NCBI RefSeq assembly: GCF_022568815.1
Contig: NZ_JAKZHX010000011.1
Location: 206,684-270,683, forward strand
Source of the DNA: Undibacterium paludis
GTDB taxonomy: Bacteria > Pseudomonadota > Gammaproteobacteria > Burkholderiales > Burkholderiaceae_D
Length of the DNA stretch: 64,000 nt
Direction of reading: 5' to 3'
The position numbers and the translations under genes were made by a program. The notes beneath the pieces were generated by a model. That model was not told where the DNA came from, made no database searches, and saw only the letters and a program-made list of their open reading frames with translations. Shown piece after piece: positions 8,570 to 17,638 of this stretch (the stretch's first letter is position 1; each line of letters starts with the position of its first letter).

Positions 8570-8998
8570 ATGAATTCGCTTTCTCCAGCCGTTGCAGCAT
8601 CCCTGAAAACCTGGCATGAGATGGTTGCCAGTGGTGACCTGACTGCTCTGCCTGCCATCGTGCATGCCGATGCCGTGTTCCGTTCACCCATGGCTCATCA
8701 GCCTTATGCCAGCGCGCAGGCAGTGATCTTGATCCTGGGTACGGTCATCAAGGTATTTGAGAATTTTACCTACCACCGGCAATTGTCTTCTGATGACGGC
8801 CTCAGCGTTGTACTTGAATTCAGTGCCAATGTCGGCGACAAGCAGCTGAAAGGCATAGACATGATACGCTTTGATGGGGACGGGAAAATCGTCGACTTCG
8901 AAGTCATGGTCAGGCCCATGAGCGGCTTGCAGGCCTTGGGACAGGAAATGGGGGCCCGCCTTGCACAATATCTGCCTGCCTATAAGTCGGGCAGATAA
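8570..8998 (+). CDS. SnoaL-like / NTF2-fold protein
   Basis: 142 residues from the ATG at 8570, preferred over the ATG at 8564 because AAGGA sits 6 nt before it. The sequence has the small cone-like SnoaL/NTF2 pattern: helical N-terminus with KTWHEMVASGDLTAL, ADAVFRSP, and a C-terminal FDGDGKIVDFEVMVRP strand pair. Such proteins bind or isomerise small hydrophobic ligands; the substrate here is unknown. It converges on the lipid operon, whose last gene is also SnoaL-like. Confidence 0.75.
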   Translation: MNSLSPAVAASLKTWHEMVASGDLTALPAIVHADAVFRSPMAHQPYASAQAVILILGTVIKVFENFTYHRQLSSDDGLSVVLEFSANVGDKQLKGIDMIRFDGDGKIVDFEVMVRPMSGLQALGQEMGARLAQYLPAYKSGR

Positions 8999-9025
8999 TT
9001 GTTTTCATGGTTACTTAAGTCAAGC

Positions 9026-9508
9026 CTATCTGCGGGCCTGACGTTTGAGGAAGCGCATGAAGCCGCCCAACAGGGGGAGCTTTTCATATAATTCTTCAGC
9101 TGCATCCCAATAATCGCGATGAAAATGCACCCGGCCGTCCTGAGCGAAACGTAGGTGCGTAGCACCACGTATACAAAGCTCTGCGGCATTGGCTTTGTTC
9201 AGTTTGAACAGGAAATCCCAGACGATGAAGGCAGATTCTCCCTGTAGCACTGACGAACTTACGTGAAAGCGCGGTTCTCTGACTTGCTCAAACATATGTT
9301 GAAATACGTGTGTTATTGCTGGCAGATCACGCAATTCATTGAACGGATCCTTGAAATACGCATCTTCTGTATAAATGGTGGACAGGTCCTTGCATTTCTC
9401 TGGCGAAATCGTCTCAAAGAATGTAATCAGTTGTTGCAGCCTCAATGTGTGATCCGGGATGGCTGGCAAACCGGTAAGATCTTCGCTCATCAAGTTTTCG
9501 TCCGTCAT
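9026..9508 (-). CDS. SnoaL-like / NTF2-family protein, last gene of lipid operon
   Basis: 160 residues. It has the NTF2-like layout: helical start (LQQLITFFETISPEKCKDL), TEDAYFKDPFNEL, then FIVWDFLFKL and HLRFAQDGRVHFHRDYWD strands. The C-terminus ends in a basic FLKRQARR. Its start shares a 4-nt overlap with the stop of the upstream SDR gene. Homologous small proteins accompany cyclopropane-fatty-acid-synthase/SDR clusters in other proteobacteria; its substrate is not evident. Confidence 0.8.
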   Translation of the reverse strand: MTDENLMSEDLTGLPAIPDHTLRLQQLITFFETISPEKCKDLSTIYTEDAYFKDPFNELRDLPAITHVFQHMFEQVREPRFHVSSSVLQGESAFIVWDFLFKLNKANAAELCIRGATHLRFAQDGRVHFHRDYWDAAEELYEKLPLLGGFMRFLKRQARR

Positions 9509-10272
9509 AGACCAGTGACCTTATGTACAAGGTAAAAATATGCAGGGTAGGGCAACAACCGTGCGAATCTTAGCCAGTTGGTGAAACGCCTGGGGAAATG
9601 TATGTGGAAATTGCCTCGCTCCAAGCCTTTGACAAGTGCTTGCGCTGCAGCCGGTGCACTCATCAGCGCCGGCATCCGGAAATTATTCTCGTGTGTCATG
9701 GGTGTTTCCACAAAACCGGGATTGATCATGTAAACAGCGATATTCTTTGGTCGCAGATCAAGGAACAGTGACTCACACAAATTGATGAGGGCTGCCTTGG
9801 TGGGGCCATAGACCAGTGCCTTGGGTAATCCTGACAGCCCGGCAACTGAACTGACGACACCTATCCCACCTGCACCCTGTTTCAGCAAAACGGGTAAAAC
9901 CACTTCCAGACATTGGTAGACACCGCGCAGATTTACGTCAATCAGCGATATGGCCTTGTCCAGGTCAAAGCTGTCAGCACGCATTTCATTGTAGCTGCCA
10001 GCCACGATCAGCACCAGGTCTATCCAGCGCCAGTGTTCCATGATCTCCGCATGACTGGTCGCCAGACTCGCACGGTCCGTTACGTCCAGTGGCAATGCTC
10101 TGGCGTGCGGATAGGCTGCAGCGATTTTTTCCAGTCGTTCGCGCTTCCTGGCTGATATGACAACATGAGCGCCACGTTCCAGCAATGCTTTAGCCGTTGC
10201 TTCACCGATACCGCTGGACGCACCTATAATCCAGACATGTTTGCCCTGCCAGTCGCGGATGACGGGATTCAT
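9505..10272 (-). CDS. SDR-family NAD(P)-dependent oxidoreductase
   Basis: 255 residues. The cofactor motif GASSGIGEA is at 17-25, and the catalytic set is S142, Y155 and K159 (YGPTK). The tail RFARLLPYPAYFYLVHKVTGL is hydrophobic and probably associates with the membrane, which fits a lipid-linked substrate. It overlaps both neighbours by 4 nt inside the operon. The reaction is likely oxidation or reduction of a hydroxyl/keto group on a modified acyl chain, inferred from context only. Confidence 0.88.
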   Translation of the reverse strand: MNPVIRDWQGKHVWIIGASSGIGEATAKALLERGAHVVISARKRERLEKIAAAYPHARALPLDVTDRASLATSHAEIMEHWRWIDLVLIVAGSYNEMRADSFDLDKAISLIDVNLRGVYQCLEVVLPVLLKQGAGGIGVVSSVAGLSGLPKALVYGPTKAALINLCESLFLDLRPKNIAVYMINPGFVETPMTHENNFRMPALMSAPAAAQALVKGLERGNFHIHFPRRFTNWLRFARLLPYPAYFYLVHKVTGL

Positions 10273-10835
10273 GGCTGCCCCTGCTGGGTGGTGTGACGCT
10301 TGGTGAAAGACAGGGTGACGCTGCCTAATTCCACACCAAATTTTGTCATGATCGCGCGGTTCAGCATGACATGCTCATCCATCAGTACCATGGTGTCGTC
10401 AAAATTCACATGGTAAGTGCTGCCGCTTACCGGCAGGGCTAACACATAATTCCAGTGCAGCACATTGCCAGAGACTATGCCCTCTGCTTCACCGACTACA
10501 TCCGCTGCCGTACCGATGAAATGATTGTCGGCCACTTTTTTCAAGGTCCAGACACGTTTCTGCCTACTGCCATCTGCATAACTGAAGTCTTCATTGAGGG
10601 TGCCGGTGTCACCATCCCACTGACAATCCATAGTGACGGTAAACCGTTTGACGATGGCGCCCGATCTGTCCTGAAACATGCCCCACGCATCAAGCTTGCC
10701 ATTGAAATAGCTGCGCAGATCCAGTCGCGGCTGTTCATTAACATACCGATTCGGCGCAAAGCCCGATGTGCATGACGCCAGTAGCAAGACCATGCACAGG
10801 ATGATCAGGCGTTGGCAGTGTTCGATGATGTTCAT
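10269..10835 (-). CDS. DUF3833 family lipoprotein
   Basis: 188 residues. The N-terminus has a lipoprotein signal peptide with lipobox LLAS-C (Cys22). The rest is a beta-rich domain with the DUF3833 pattern: RLDLRSYFNGKLDAWGMFQD, the VTMDCQW and LNEDFSYADG strands, and a lipocalin-like run of antiparallel strands to the C-terminus. It is likely anchored facing the periplasm and might carry or bind a lipid. The function of DUF3833 is not established. Operon position: between the chalcone-isomerase-like gene (8-nt gap) and the SDR (4-nt overlap). Confidence 0.85.
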   Translation of the reverse strand: MNIIEHCQRLIILCMVLLLASCTSGFAPNRYVNEQPRLDLRSYFNGKLDAWGMFQDRSGAIVKRFTVTMDCQWDGDTGTLNEDFSYADGSRQKRVWTLKKVADNHFIGTAADVVGEAEGIVSGNVLHWNYVLALPVSGSTYHVNFDDTMVLMDEHVMLNRAIMTKFGVELGSVTLSFTKRHTTQQGQP

Positions 10836-10843
10836 ATTGATTC

Positions 10844-11419
10844 TCAGTTCCCAGTTGAACCTAGCAGTTTGTTTCTCAGATTCTGCGCAGAAGTTTTTTT
10901 GTCCAGCCAGATTGCGAAGAAGGCGTTTGCAAATTCTGCATCCCTGATTTCCCCAAGCAATTTCCCGTTCAGGTAGAAACGTGCCGCCTCATTCGGTACA
11001 TAGATGCCGGTAATATGTGTTCCCTGTCTGACGTCAGGGAACAATGTTTTCATTTGTGCCAGCCAACGTTCGCGTTTCTCAGCCGTGCCTAACTGAAGTT
11101 TTTCTATCTCTTCTATGCTGGCACTGGCAATCTTGTTGCCATACAGGGTGCGGGCATAGGTCAGGTCCAGGGCAATACGGGTGGTTTTGTCTCGGTCAGG
11201 CTGGTACGCGCCTGAGGTACTCCACAGTGCCGCATCGTAAATATGGAGACCAAACCAGCGGTAACTGCCGCTGCCTTGCAGTTGTGCCTGTGGTATTTCT
11301 TCACTGATATGCGCTGGCGCCATCGTAGATGCCTGAGCCAGGCAAGTAACCATACTGCTTTGCAAAAGCAAAAGCGGTATCGTTACTTGCAGGTGTTTTA
11401 TGCTCAGAAAAGTTTTCAT
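10844..11419 (-). CDS. Chalcone isomerase-like exported protein
   Basis: 191 residues with a signal peptide ending near residue 30. The body carries the bacterial chalcone-isomerase-like pattern: LQGSGSYRWFGLHIYDAALW, then ALDLTYARTLYGNKIASASIEEI, and GTHITGIYVPNEAARFYLNG near the end. Members of this fold in bacteria are not flavonoid enzymes, and the fold is known to bind fatty acids in plants. An exported fatty-acid-binding or isomerising role fits the operon but is inference. It overlaps the CFA synthase stop by 4 nt. Confidence 0.82.
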   Translation of the reverse strand: MKTFLSIKHLQVTIPLLLLQSSMVTCLAQASTMAPAHISEEIPQAQLQGSGSYRWFGLHIYDAALWSTSGAYQPDRDKTTRIALDLTYARTLYGNKIASASIEEIEKLQLGTAEKRERWLAQMKTLFPDVRQGTHITGIYVPNEAARFYLNGKLLGEIRDAEFANAFFAIWLDKKTSAQNLRNKLLGSTGN

Positions 11420-12684
11420 TTCTTTACCAGTGTGAACTGCGCGACATTAATGCTGCCAGCGCGAAAGCCAGCTTCACAATAGGCCAGGTAAAATTCCCAT
11501 GTGCGCAAGAAATTGTCATCAAATCCCAGTGCTTTTACCTGCGCTGATTTTTCCATGAACGAACGACGCCACATCAGCAGGGTACGGGCATAATCGATGC
11601 CGAAGTGAAAGGTGTCGCGTACTTCCAATCCATATTTCTTAGCCATGGCATGGAATATTTTTACCGAAGGCAGCATGCCGCCTGGGAAGATGTATTGCTG
11701 AATGAAATCTGTCCCTTTGCGATAGCGTTCAAACAAGTTATCAGCAATGACAATGCTTTGTACGCAAGCGCGCCCGCCAGGTTTCAGGTTGCGCTGTATG
11801 CACGAAAAATACGCAGGCCAGTACTCCTCACCAACGGCTTCGAACATTTCTATGGAAGCGATGGCATCGTATTCGCCTTGAGTGTCCCTGTAATCCTGGA
11901 TTTTTAAATCACTTCGTTCAGATAAGCCGGCCTGCTGCAGACGGTGCTGTGCATATTGCAATTGTTCTGTGGACAGGGTCAGTCCAGTCACATGTGCGCC
12001 CGCATCGCGTATCACCATTTCAGCAAAACCACCCCAGCCGCAACCTATTTCCAGGACCCTGGCTTGTTGGGGTAACTCCAGTTGCTGCAAGATACGTCTG
12101 TATTTGCTTTCTTGCGCTGCTTCCAGTTGTTCAGGCTGATCATCGGTAAAAATTCCACTCGAATACGTCATTGATGGGTCTAGCCACAGTTTGTAGAATT
12201 CATTGCCTATGTCGTAATGCGCGTGGATATTTTTTTTGCTGCCCGTGCGTGAATTACGATTCAACAGGTGCTTGAGCCGATACAGGAGGTTACCCCACCA
12301 GCTACCATAAATCACGGTTTCGAGTTGCTGGCGATTATGCGAGATCAGTTCAATCAATCCGGTCAGGCTGCTGCTGGACCAATGACCGGCGATATAGCTT
12401 TCGGCAAAACCGATGTCACCGGATTTGATAACCGCACGTAGCAAGTGCCAGTTGGCCAGATGCAGGCTGACATGCTGAGTGCCAGCATAGGCACAGCCAT
12501 AACTTGCAGTTTGTCCATCCGGGAATTGTATCGTCAGGCAACCATGCTCAAGCTTATTCAGCAAGCCGAGTATGAACCTGGCTTCCGCAGGAAAATTTTT
12601 GCTATCCAGTGTCGATGCTGACAAGCTGGATGCGCCGTTGCTGGATGTATTGGCGGAGCTGAGGGTGGGGTGCAGGCTGCTCAT
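11416..12684 (-). CDS. cfa: Cyclopropane-fatty-acyl-phospholipid synthase-like methyltransferase
   Basis: 422 residues from the ATG at 12684, chosen because it forms a 4-nt ATGA overlap with the upstream gene; the longer frame to 12744 runs deep into that gene. Residues 1-130 form the N-terminal lipid-binding region. HYDIGNEFY near 156-164 and the SAM motif LEIGCGWGGF at 211-220 define the catalytic domain. The enzyme transfers a methyl(ene) group from S-adenosylmethionine to unsaturated acyl chains of phospholipids. Because it sits with an oxidoreductase and DUF1365, it may start a methylated or furan-type fatty acid pathway, not just cyclopropanation. Confidence 0.9.
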   Translation of the reverse strand: MSSLHPTLSSANTSSNGASSLSASTLDSKNFPAEARFILGLLNKLEHGCLTIQFPDGQTASYGCAYAGTQHVSLHLANWHLLRAVIKSGDIGFAESYIAGHWSSSSLTGLIELISHNRQQLETVIYGSWWGNLLYRLKHLLNRNSRTGSKKNIHAHYDIGNEFYKLWLDPSMTYSSGIFTDDQPEQLEAAQESKYRRILQQLELPQQARVLEIGCGWGGFAEMVIRDAGAHVTGLTLSTEQLQYAQHRLQQAGLSERSDLKIQDYRDTQGEYDAIASIEMFEAVGEEYWPAYFSCIQRNLKPGGRACVQSIVIADNLFERYRKGTDFIQQYIFPGGMLPSVKIFHAMAKKYGLEVRDTFHFGIDYARTLLMWRRSFMEKSAQVKALGFDDNFLRTWEFYLAYCEAGFRAGSINVAQFTLVKK

Positions 12685-13526
12685 CGACTTATCTCTTCTG
12701 TAGGAGGGTGGGGTTTGGAAAAAAATGGAACACGCTTGATCCACAGGCGCGCAGCCTGCACGTGTATGCGCAGAACCACGCCTAGCGTCATGAATGGGTA
12801 ACGCAGTAAGACTCTGACGATGGTTCTTGAGGTAAAGCCCAGTTCGGTGCCCGATATGCTGGTCAGCAATAGTGGGCCGGATATGTCGTCATAGTCTATT
12901 TTCGCAAGATGCCTTACACGCCCTTCTTGCGGAGTCTTGTATGAACCAGCATCTCCCGCGCTAGCACCGGCTTGCATGAAATAAAACCGATAACCGCCCT
13001 CAACAGCACAAAAAGGCGAGACGTGGAAAATTTTCCGAGCATGCAGTTCTTCCCCATTCGCGAGTGTCTGTCCGTTTTCCAGCAGGTACAGATGTTTCTC
13101 GCCAAAGGTATTGCGTACCTCACATACGATGGCGCGCAGGCTGCCGTCCTGCCTGTGACAAAACCAGAAAGACACCGGATTGAACACAAAACCGAAGACT
13201 CGCGGGAAGCATTGCAGGAAGATGTCTCCATCCGCGTCATTGATCCCTTCGTTCTTTAGTGTGTGGTCCAGCCATTGCGCCAGCGGTCGTATGCCATCGC
13301 CGTGATCACTTTCGTGAAAAGATAAAAAATTGCTGCGATTTAATGAAAATAGCCGGGGCAACAAAGGCATTTCGTGCAATTGCCTGACCGGTATGCGTAT
13401 GAAGAAGACGCCATAGCGAAATGCATTCTTTACCGGGCGCAGACGTTTGTGCATCACCTCGCCAGTACACAAAACTGGCATATTGCCGCATTTGACGTTG
13501 ACATCGGTGTGGACTGATGCAGGCAT
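12681..13526 (-). CDS. DUF1365 domain protein
   Basis: 281 residues from the ATG at 13526, 4 nt after the upstream stop; an ATG at 13556 would overlap that gene by 26 nt. The DUF1365 hallmark regions are present: CTGEVMHKRLRPVKNAFRY near the N-terminus, then FLQCFPRVFGFVFNPVSFWF, and EVRNTFGEKHLYLL. The family occurs almost only beside CFA-synthase-like and amine-oxidase-like flavoprotein genes, as here, and its biochemical function is not settled. In Rhodobacter sphaeroides related genes are in the singlet-oxygen RpoE/ChrR response. Confidence 0.88.
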   Translation of the reverse strand: MPASVHTDVNVKCGNMPVLCTGEVMHKRLRPVKNAFRYGVFFIRIPVRQLHEMPLLPRLFSLNRSNFLSFHESDHGDGIRPLAQWLDHTLKNEGINDADGDIFLQCFPRVFGFVFNPVSFWFCHRQDGSLRAIVCEVRNTFGEKHLYLLENGQTLANGEELHARKIFHVSPFCAVEGGYRFYFMQAGASAGDAGSYKTPQEGRVRHLAKIDYDDISGPLLLTSISGTELGFTSRTIVRVLLRYPFMTLGVVLRIHVQAARLWIKRVPFFSKPHPPTEEISR

Positions 13527-13530
13527 GATC

Positions 13531-14832
13531 TCAGGCAGCACGCGCGGAGGATTCATAGTCAGTTTCCGTCCTGGCTAGTATGCTTTCGGCCACACGCAAG
13601 CCTGATTTCAACCCGTCTTCATGAAAACCATAGCCCGTCCATGCACCGGCAAACCAGATATGACGACGTCCCTGAATATTAGCTAGCTGGGTTTGCGCCC
13701 TGATTGCATCACTATCAAACACAGGATGGGAGTAATCAAAACTGTTGATGATGGTTTCTGGTGCCGGTTCCTCGATGGGGTTGAGCGTAACGATCACTGG
13801 TGCACTGAACGGCAGGGGTTGCAACTGGTTGATCAGGTAATGGACGCACACGCGTGCTTCATTTCCATTTTTGCTTTGATAATTCCAGGCTGACCAGGCT
13901 TTTTTATTCTCCGGCAGGAATCGTGTATCGGTATGCAGTACGGCGCGATTGGGTTGGTACTTGACGGAAGACAAGACATGTCTTTCTGTTGTCGTCGCAT
14001 CGACCAGCATTTTCAGACTTTGGTCACTATGAGTTGCCAGCACGACTTGTTCAAAAAGCTGTGCACCTTTGCTGGTGTGTACCTCGATAGTACCGGGCGA
14101 TTTTTCGCGCACTGTCAGTACCGGTGTTTTCAAATAGCGATGGGCGATATGAGGTAACATCTTTTCCACATACTGCCTGGCGCCTCCTTGTACAGTTTGC
14201 CATTGTGGTCTGTCATTGACTTGCAGCAGGCCGTGGTTGTGGCAGAAATTGACGAAGGAGGAAAGCGGGAAGTCCATCATGGTCTCGACGGGGCAAGACC
14301 AGATGCAGGCAGCCATAGGGAGCAGGTACCACTGCCGGAATTCTTTGCTGTAGCCATGTTGATCCAGGAAACGACCGAGCGGCTGCTGGACGTCTTTTGG
14401 GAATGTTGCTGTGGCCAGGGCAGTTGCTTGCCTGTTAAACCGCAAGATGTCGCGGAGCATGCGCAGGAAAGCCGGGTTGAACAGATTGCGCCGCTGAACA
14501 AATACCGTATCAAGGTTTGCCCCCGCCCATTCGAGATGACGACCGGCTGTAGCGCGTGGGATCTTGACAGAAAAAGACATATCGGTAGCCACAGTCTTGA
14601 CATCAAGCTCTTTAAACAGCCTGATCAGATGAGGGTAAGTTTTGTGGTTAAACACGAGGAAGCCAGTATCGACACCATAAGTCTTGCCTTCCAGGCTGAC
14701 ATCAACGGTGTGAGTATGTCCCCCAAAATAGTCATTGGCTTCAAAGAGGCTGACCTCATGTCCGGCGCGGGACAGATGGTAGGCACAGGACAGACCAGAA
14801 ATGCCAGAACCGATGATTGCTATTTTTGTCAT
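13531..14832 (-). CDS. FAD-dependent amine-oxidase-like flavoprotein
   Basis: 433 residues. The dinucleotide-binding site is GSGISG (8-13), followed by the acidic end of the second strand at E31 and then GGHTHTV. The C-terminal FAD-contacting segment is IWFAGAWTGYGFHEDGLKSG. This is the NAD(P)/FAD oxidoreductase found upstream of DUF1365 and CFA synthase in many proteobacteria. It is the first gene of the seven-gene operon and probably oxidises or desaturates the acyl chain; that is inferred. A 273-nt divergent region separates it from a tetR gene. Confidence 0.88.
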   Translation of the reverse strand: MTKIAIIGSGISGLSCAYHLSRAGHEVSLFEANDYFGGHTHTVDVSLEGKTYGVDTGFLVFNHKTYPHLIRLFKELDVKTVATDMSFSVKIPRATAGRHLEWAGANLDTVFVQRRNLFNPAFLRMLRDILRFNRQATALATATFPKDVQQPLGRFLDQHGYSKEFRQWYLLPMAACIWSCPVETMMDFPLSSFVNFCHNHGLLQVNDRPQWQTVQGGARQYVEKMLPHIAHRYLKTPVLTVREKSPGTIEVHTSKGAQLFEQVVLATHSDQSLKMLVDATTTERHVLSSVKYQPNRAVLHTDTRFLPENKKAWSAWNYQSKNGNEARVCVHYLINQLQPLPFSAPVIVTLNPIEEPAPETIINSFDYSHPVFDSDAIRAQTQLANIQGRRHIWFAGAWTGYGFHEDGLKSGLRVAESILARTETDYESSARAA

Positions 14833-15031
14833 TTTAAAAGATGCCGATTAGAAAGCTTGATCAAAATTTACCCTGGATATAACACCAGCACAGTCTATGA
14901 AGGTCCCTGTTGAGGCCCAATACTATTTACGTTGCCGACTTATCTCTGGATTCAGGAATTGCAAAAAAATATCTAATTATTTCTGGTTCATTCATCAAAT
15001 CGCATCGCAAAAGAACTTGTGTCAGTTAAAA

Positions 15032-15068
15032 TATGACTCTATATTTATTTTGTGACTCATCAGTCATA
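15032..15068. promoter_or_regulatory. Candidate TetR operator (inverted repeat)
   Basis: TGACT (15053-15057) and AGTCA (15062-15066) form a dyad with a 4-nt centre. A further TATGACT at 15032-15038 pairs with AGTCATA at 15062-15068. The sites lie 38-74 nt before the tetR ATG in the divergent region, where an autoregulating TetR protein would bind. The remaining part of the 14833-15105 gap is AT-rich promoter-like sequence. Confidence 0.45.
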
Positions 15069-15105
15069 AAATATACTACAAAGTCTTTGTTTGTGCAGAA
15101 AAATA

Positions 15106-15726
15106 ATGCAAATCAAAATTCCTTTTAAAAAACAGCAATTTGACGCGCGTGAAGAAGCGATCATTGATGCCGTTAACCGCCTTTTATCAGAAAAAGGTTA
15201 TGACTTAATGACAATGGATGATGTCGCCGATGCGGTGGGTATTGCCAAAGGCAGCCTGTACAAGCATTTTTCGTCCAAGGAAAAACTGGCTGCTGCTGCA
15301 ATGACGCGGCTTTTGAAGGCAACTCAGGCAGAACTCGATACTCTGCCGGATGAGATGTTGGCGATTAACAAGATCAGGCATATTCTGGCCTGGTCCTTGC
15401 GACTCAGATTGCAAGGGGGGGTTCCACACCTGCCATCGACCAGCCTGGCTTTGCAGCGCAGTTTGATGCTTAATCTTGACTACGTCATGGTGGCACTGCG
15501 CGTCAATAAACGCTTCTATGCGCTGGTAGGCAAGGCGCGCGAACAAGGTTCGCTGACACCGCTGGTGCCCGATGATGTACTGGTGTACACCCTGTATTCA
15601 CGTGCTTGTGACCCGACAATGGAATTTTTGTTGCGCGATCAGCGCTTGACGCATGAGCAGATTGTCGACGCCATGGTACACGCAACCATTGGTGGTTTTT
15701 TATCCGAAGCCGGCCGTCAATTCTGA
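15106..15726 (+). CDS. TetR-family transcriptional regulator
   Basis: 206 residues from the ATG at 15106; an in-frame TTG at 15091 is less likely. The N-terminal helix-turn-helix is clear (about residues 21-60): AIIDAVNRLLSEKGYDLMT, then DVADAVGIAKGSLYKHF. The C-terminal ligand domain is not recognisable. It is transcribed away from the lipid operon, so it is the obvious candidate regulator of that operon and of itself. Confidence 0.88.
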   Translation: MQIKIPFKKQQFDAREEAIIDAVNRLLSEKGYDLMTMDDVADAVGIAKGSLYKHFSSKEKLAAAAMTRLLKATQAELDTLPDEMLAINKIRHILAWSLRLRLQGGVPHLPSTSLALQRSLMLNLDYVMVALRVNKRFYALVGKAREQGSLTPLVPDDVLVYTLYSRACDPTMEFLLRDQRLTHEQIVDAMVHATIGGFLSEAGRQF

Positions 15727-15956
15727 GTACGGGCTTGCTTTTCTGTCGCCAGATGCAAGGCCTCTTTCAGAATGCTGATGTCACCAATATGGTTGGCCAG
15801 CAGCAAGATCAGCCTGGCGTTAAAGCTGCTGCTGGCTCCATCGCTTAAATCGCGATGAGCGTCAATCAGTAACTGGTAAAAGTCATCGCCGGGACTGTAA
15901 TCACGCTGCGCGATCTTGTCGGGGTAATGGAAATTCGCTTGCAGGTTCAAAGGCAT
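15717..15956 (-). CDS. Small DUF2783-like protein
   Basis: 79 residues, starting with a 10-nt overlap with the end of the FAD monooxygenase gene, so probably translationally coupled. The segment DDFYQLLIDAHRDLSDGASSSFNARLILLLANHIGD matches my memory of DUF2783, a small helical domain found next to aromatic-ring flavin monooxygenases in Burkholderiales. Its role is unknown. Its 3' end overlaps the tetR 3' end by 10 nt. Confidence 0.72.
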   Translation of the reverse strand: MPLNLQANFHYPDKIAQRDYSPGDDFYQLLIDAHRDLSDGASSSFNARLILLLANHIGDISILKEALHLATEKQARTQN

Positions 15957-17638
15957 GATGTCGTTTCCTGTAAATTATCAGTAGCATTGCTGATGGCCTG
16001 CTGTATCAGCTCCGGCTGGAATTGCCGCCAGCGCGCTGCCAGATGCTGGTCGGGCCGCAACAAATGAAAGCTGTCATTGGGTGCGCCATAGCGCTGGCGC
16101 AATAGGCCTTTGACATCGTGCAGGACAGGCAGACCCTCAAGATGACTGGCCTCTGCCCGTTCGCTGATGATGATGGTATGTATAGGGATGGCCGCACTTG
16201 CCAGGCCGGAAAATGCAGCCAGCTTTTCTGCACTCAGGTCGAGGACTGATTCGCAAAAATACAGGCCGCAAAAAGCCGATTGCAAATGATCGAGTAAAAA
16301 GCCTGCTTCGCCGGCGCAAGTCACCGGTCCGTCTTCGAATGGTGCACCAGGCTGCATTGTCGTATCAAAGCAGTCGATGTCAGCTGTGTTCAAGCTGGAT
16401 TCAGACAATATGGATGGTACCGACAGACGCCCGGAATTGACAAGTTTGCGCGCAAACGCATGCTCTTGCGCCAGTTCCAGTACGGCATTGCGAAAACATG
16501 TGCTGATGGTACTTTTGGGTGTGATGAAATCAGTGGAGCGTGTCGAGTTGAGCAGGTTTTCATCGGCGGCAAACACACGCTCGTCGGAATAGCTGTCCAG
16601 TAAGCTTGTATCCGCCTTGCCATCCACGACCAGCTTCAACTTCCAGACCAGGTTGTCTGCATCCTGTATGCCAGAATTGGCGCCGCGCGCACCAAAGGGT
16701 GATACCTGGTGTGCGGCATCACCGGCAAACAGGACACGACCAGAACGGAATTTTTCCATACGCCTGCACTGGAAGGTATACACGCTGACCCATTCGAGTT
16801 CAAATTCCCTGTCGTCACCGAGCATGGACTTGATGCGCGGAATGACATTTTCAGGCTTGCGCTCTTCCACCGGGTCGGCATCCCATCCCAGCTGGAAATC
16901 AATGCGCCAGACATTGTCCGCTTCACGATGCAGCAGCACAGACTGGTTGGGATGGAAGGGAGGATCAAACCAGAACCAGCGTTCTGCAGGAAAGTCGGCC
17001 TTCATCACTACGTCGGCGATCAGAAAACGGTCCATGAAGACCTTACCCTCGACTTCCAGACCCAGCATCTGGCGTATGAGGCTGCGTGCACCGTCACAGG
17101 CAATCAGCCAGTCGGCTTGCAAACTGTAGTCACCTTCCGGTGTTGTTATCTGCAAAGTGGAAAATTCTTCATTCTGCTTAATTGCTGTGACACGGCTTTT
17201 CCAGCGCAACTCAATGCCTAATTCCACTGCACGTTGTACCAGGAATTCTTCGAGATAATATTGCTGCAGATTCACCATGCCAGGGTGCTTGTGATCGGGC
17301 GCTGGCAAGAGGTTGAAATTGAAAACTTCATCCTTGCGAAAGAAAGTGCGCCCCACATTCCATTCCACACCCTTGTCACGCACCGCCGATGCCACACCCA
17401 GCCTGTCGAGTATCTCCAGCGTGCGCTTGGCGTAGCATAAACCGCGCGAACCTACCGATACCGTATCATCATCATCAAGCACCAGTACATCAAGCCCTTG
17501 CAACTTGCAATCTATTGCCGCCGTCAGGCCAACAGGGCCGGCACCGACAATAACAACTGTGCGGCGCGTGGCTTCCTCGGCTTGCAACTCCGGCGGAGTC
17601 ACAAAAGGGAATTGCTGATATTGATAAGTGCTAAGCAA
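15947..17638 (-). CDS. FAD-dependent aromatic hydroxylase (MhpA/PCP-monooxygenase type)
   Basis: 563 residues. The start is a TTG at 17638: no in-frame ATG precedes the FAD motif, and GGAG lies 7 nt upstream. Motifs: GAGPVGL for FAD (about 32-38), an ACDGARS DG motif near 180, and the second FAD motif GRVLFAGDAAHQVSPFGARG near 300. A thioredoxin-like C-terminal region is present, as in phenol- and 3-hydroxyphenylpropionate hydroxylases. It probably hydroxylates an aromatic ring using NAD(P)H and oxygen; the substrate is unknown. It forms a unit with DUF2783 and, across a 205-nt gap, the MBL gene. Confidence 0.88.
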   Translation of the reverse strand: MLSTYQYQQFPFVTPPELQAEEATRRTVVIVGAGPVGLTAAIDCKLQGLDVLVLDDDDTVSVGSRGLCYAKRTLEILDRLGVASAVRDKGVEWNVGRTFFRKDEVFNFNLLPAPDHKHPGMVNLQQYYLEEFLVQRAVELGIELRWKSRVTAIKQNEEFSTLQITTPEGDYSLQADWLIACDGARSLIRQMLGLEVEGKVFMDRFLIADVVMKADFPAERWFWFDPPFHPNQSVLLHREADNVWRIDFQLGWDADPVEERKPENVIPRIKSMLGDDREFELEWVSVYTFQCRRMEKFRSGRVLFAGDAAHQVSPFGARGANSGIQDADNLVWKLKLVVDGKADTSLLDSYSDERVFAADENLLNSTRSTDFITPKSTISTCFRNAVLELAQEHAFARKLVNSGRLSVPSILSESSLNTADIDCFDTTMQPGAPFEDGPVTCAGEAGFLLDHLQSAFCGLYFCESVLDLSAEKLAAFSGLASAAIPIHTIIISERAEASHLEGLPVLHDVKGLLRQRYGAPNDSFHLLRPDQHLAARWRQFQPELIQQAISNATDNLQETTSCL

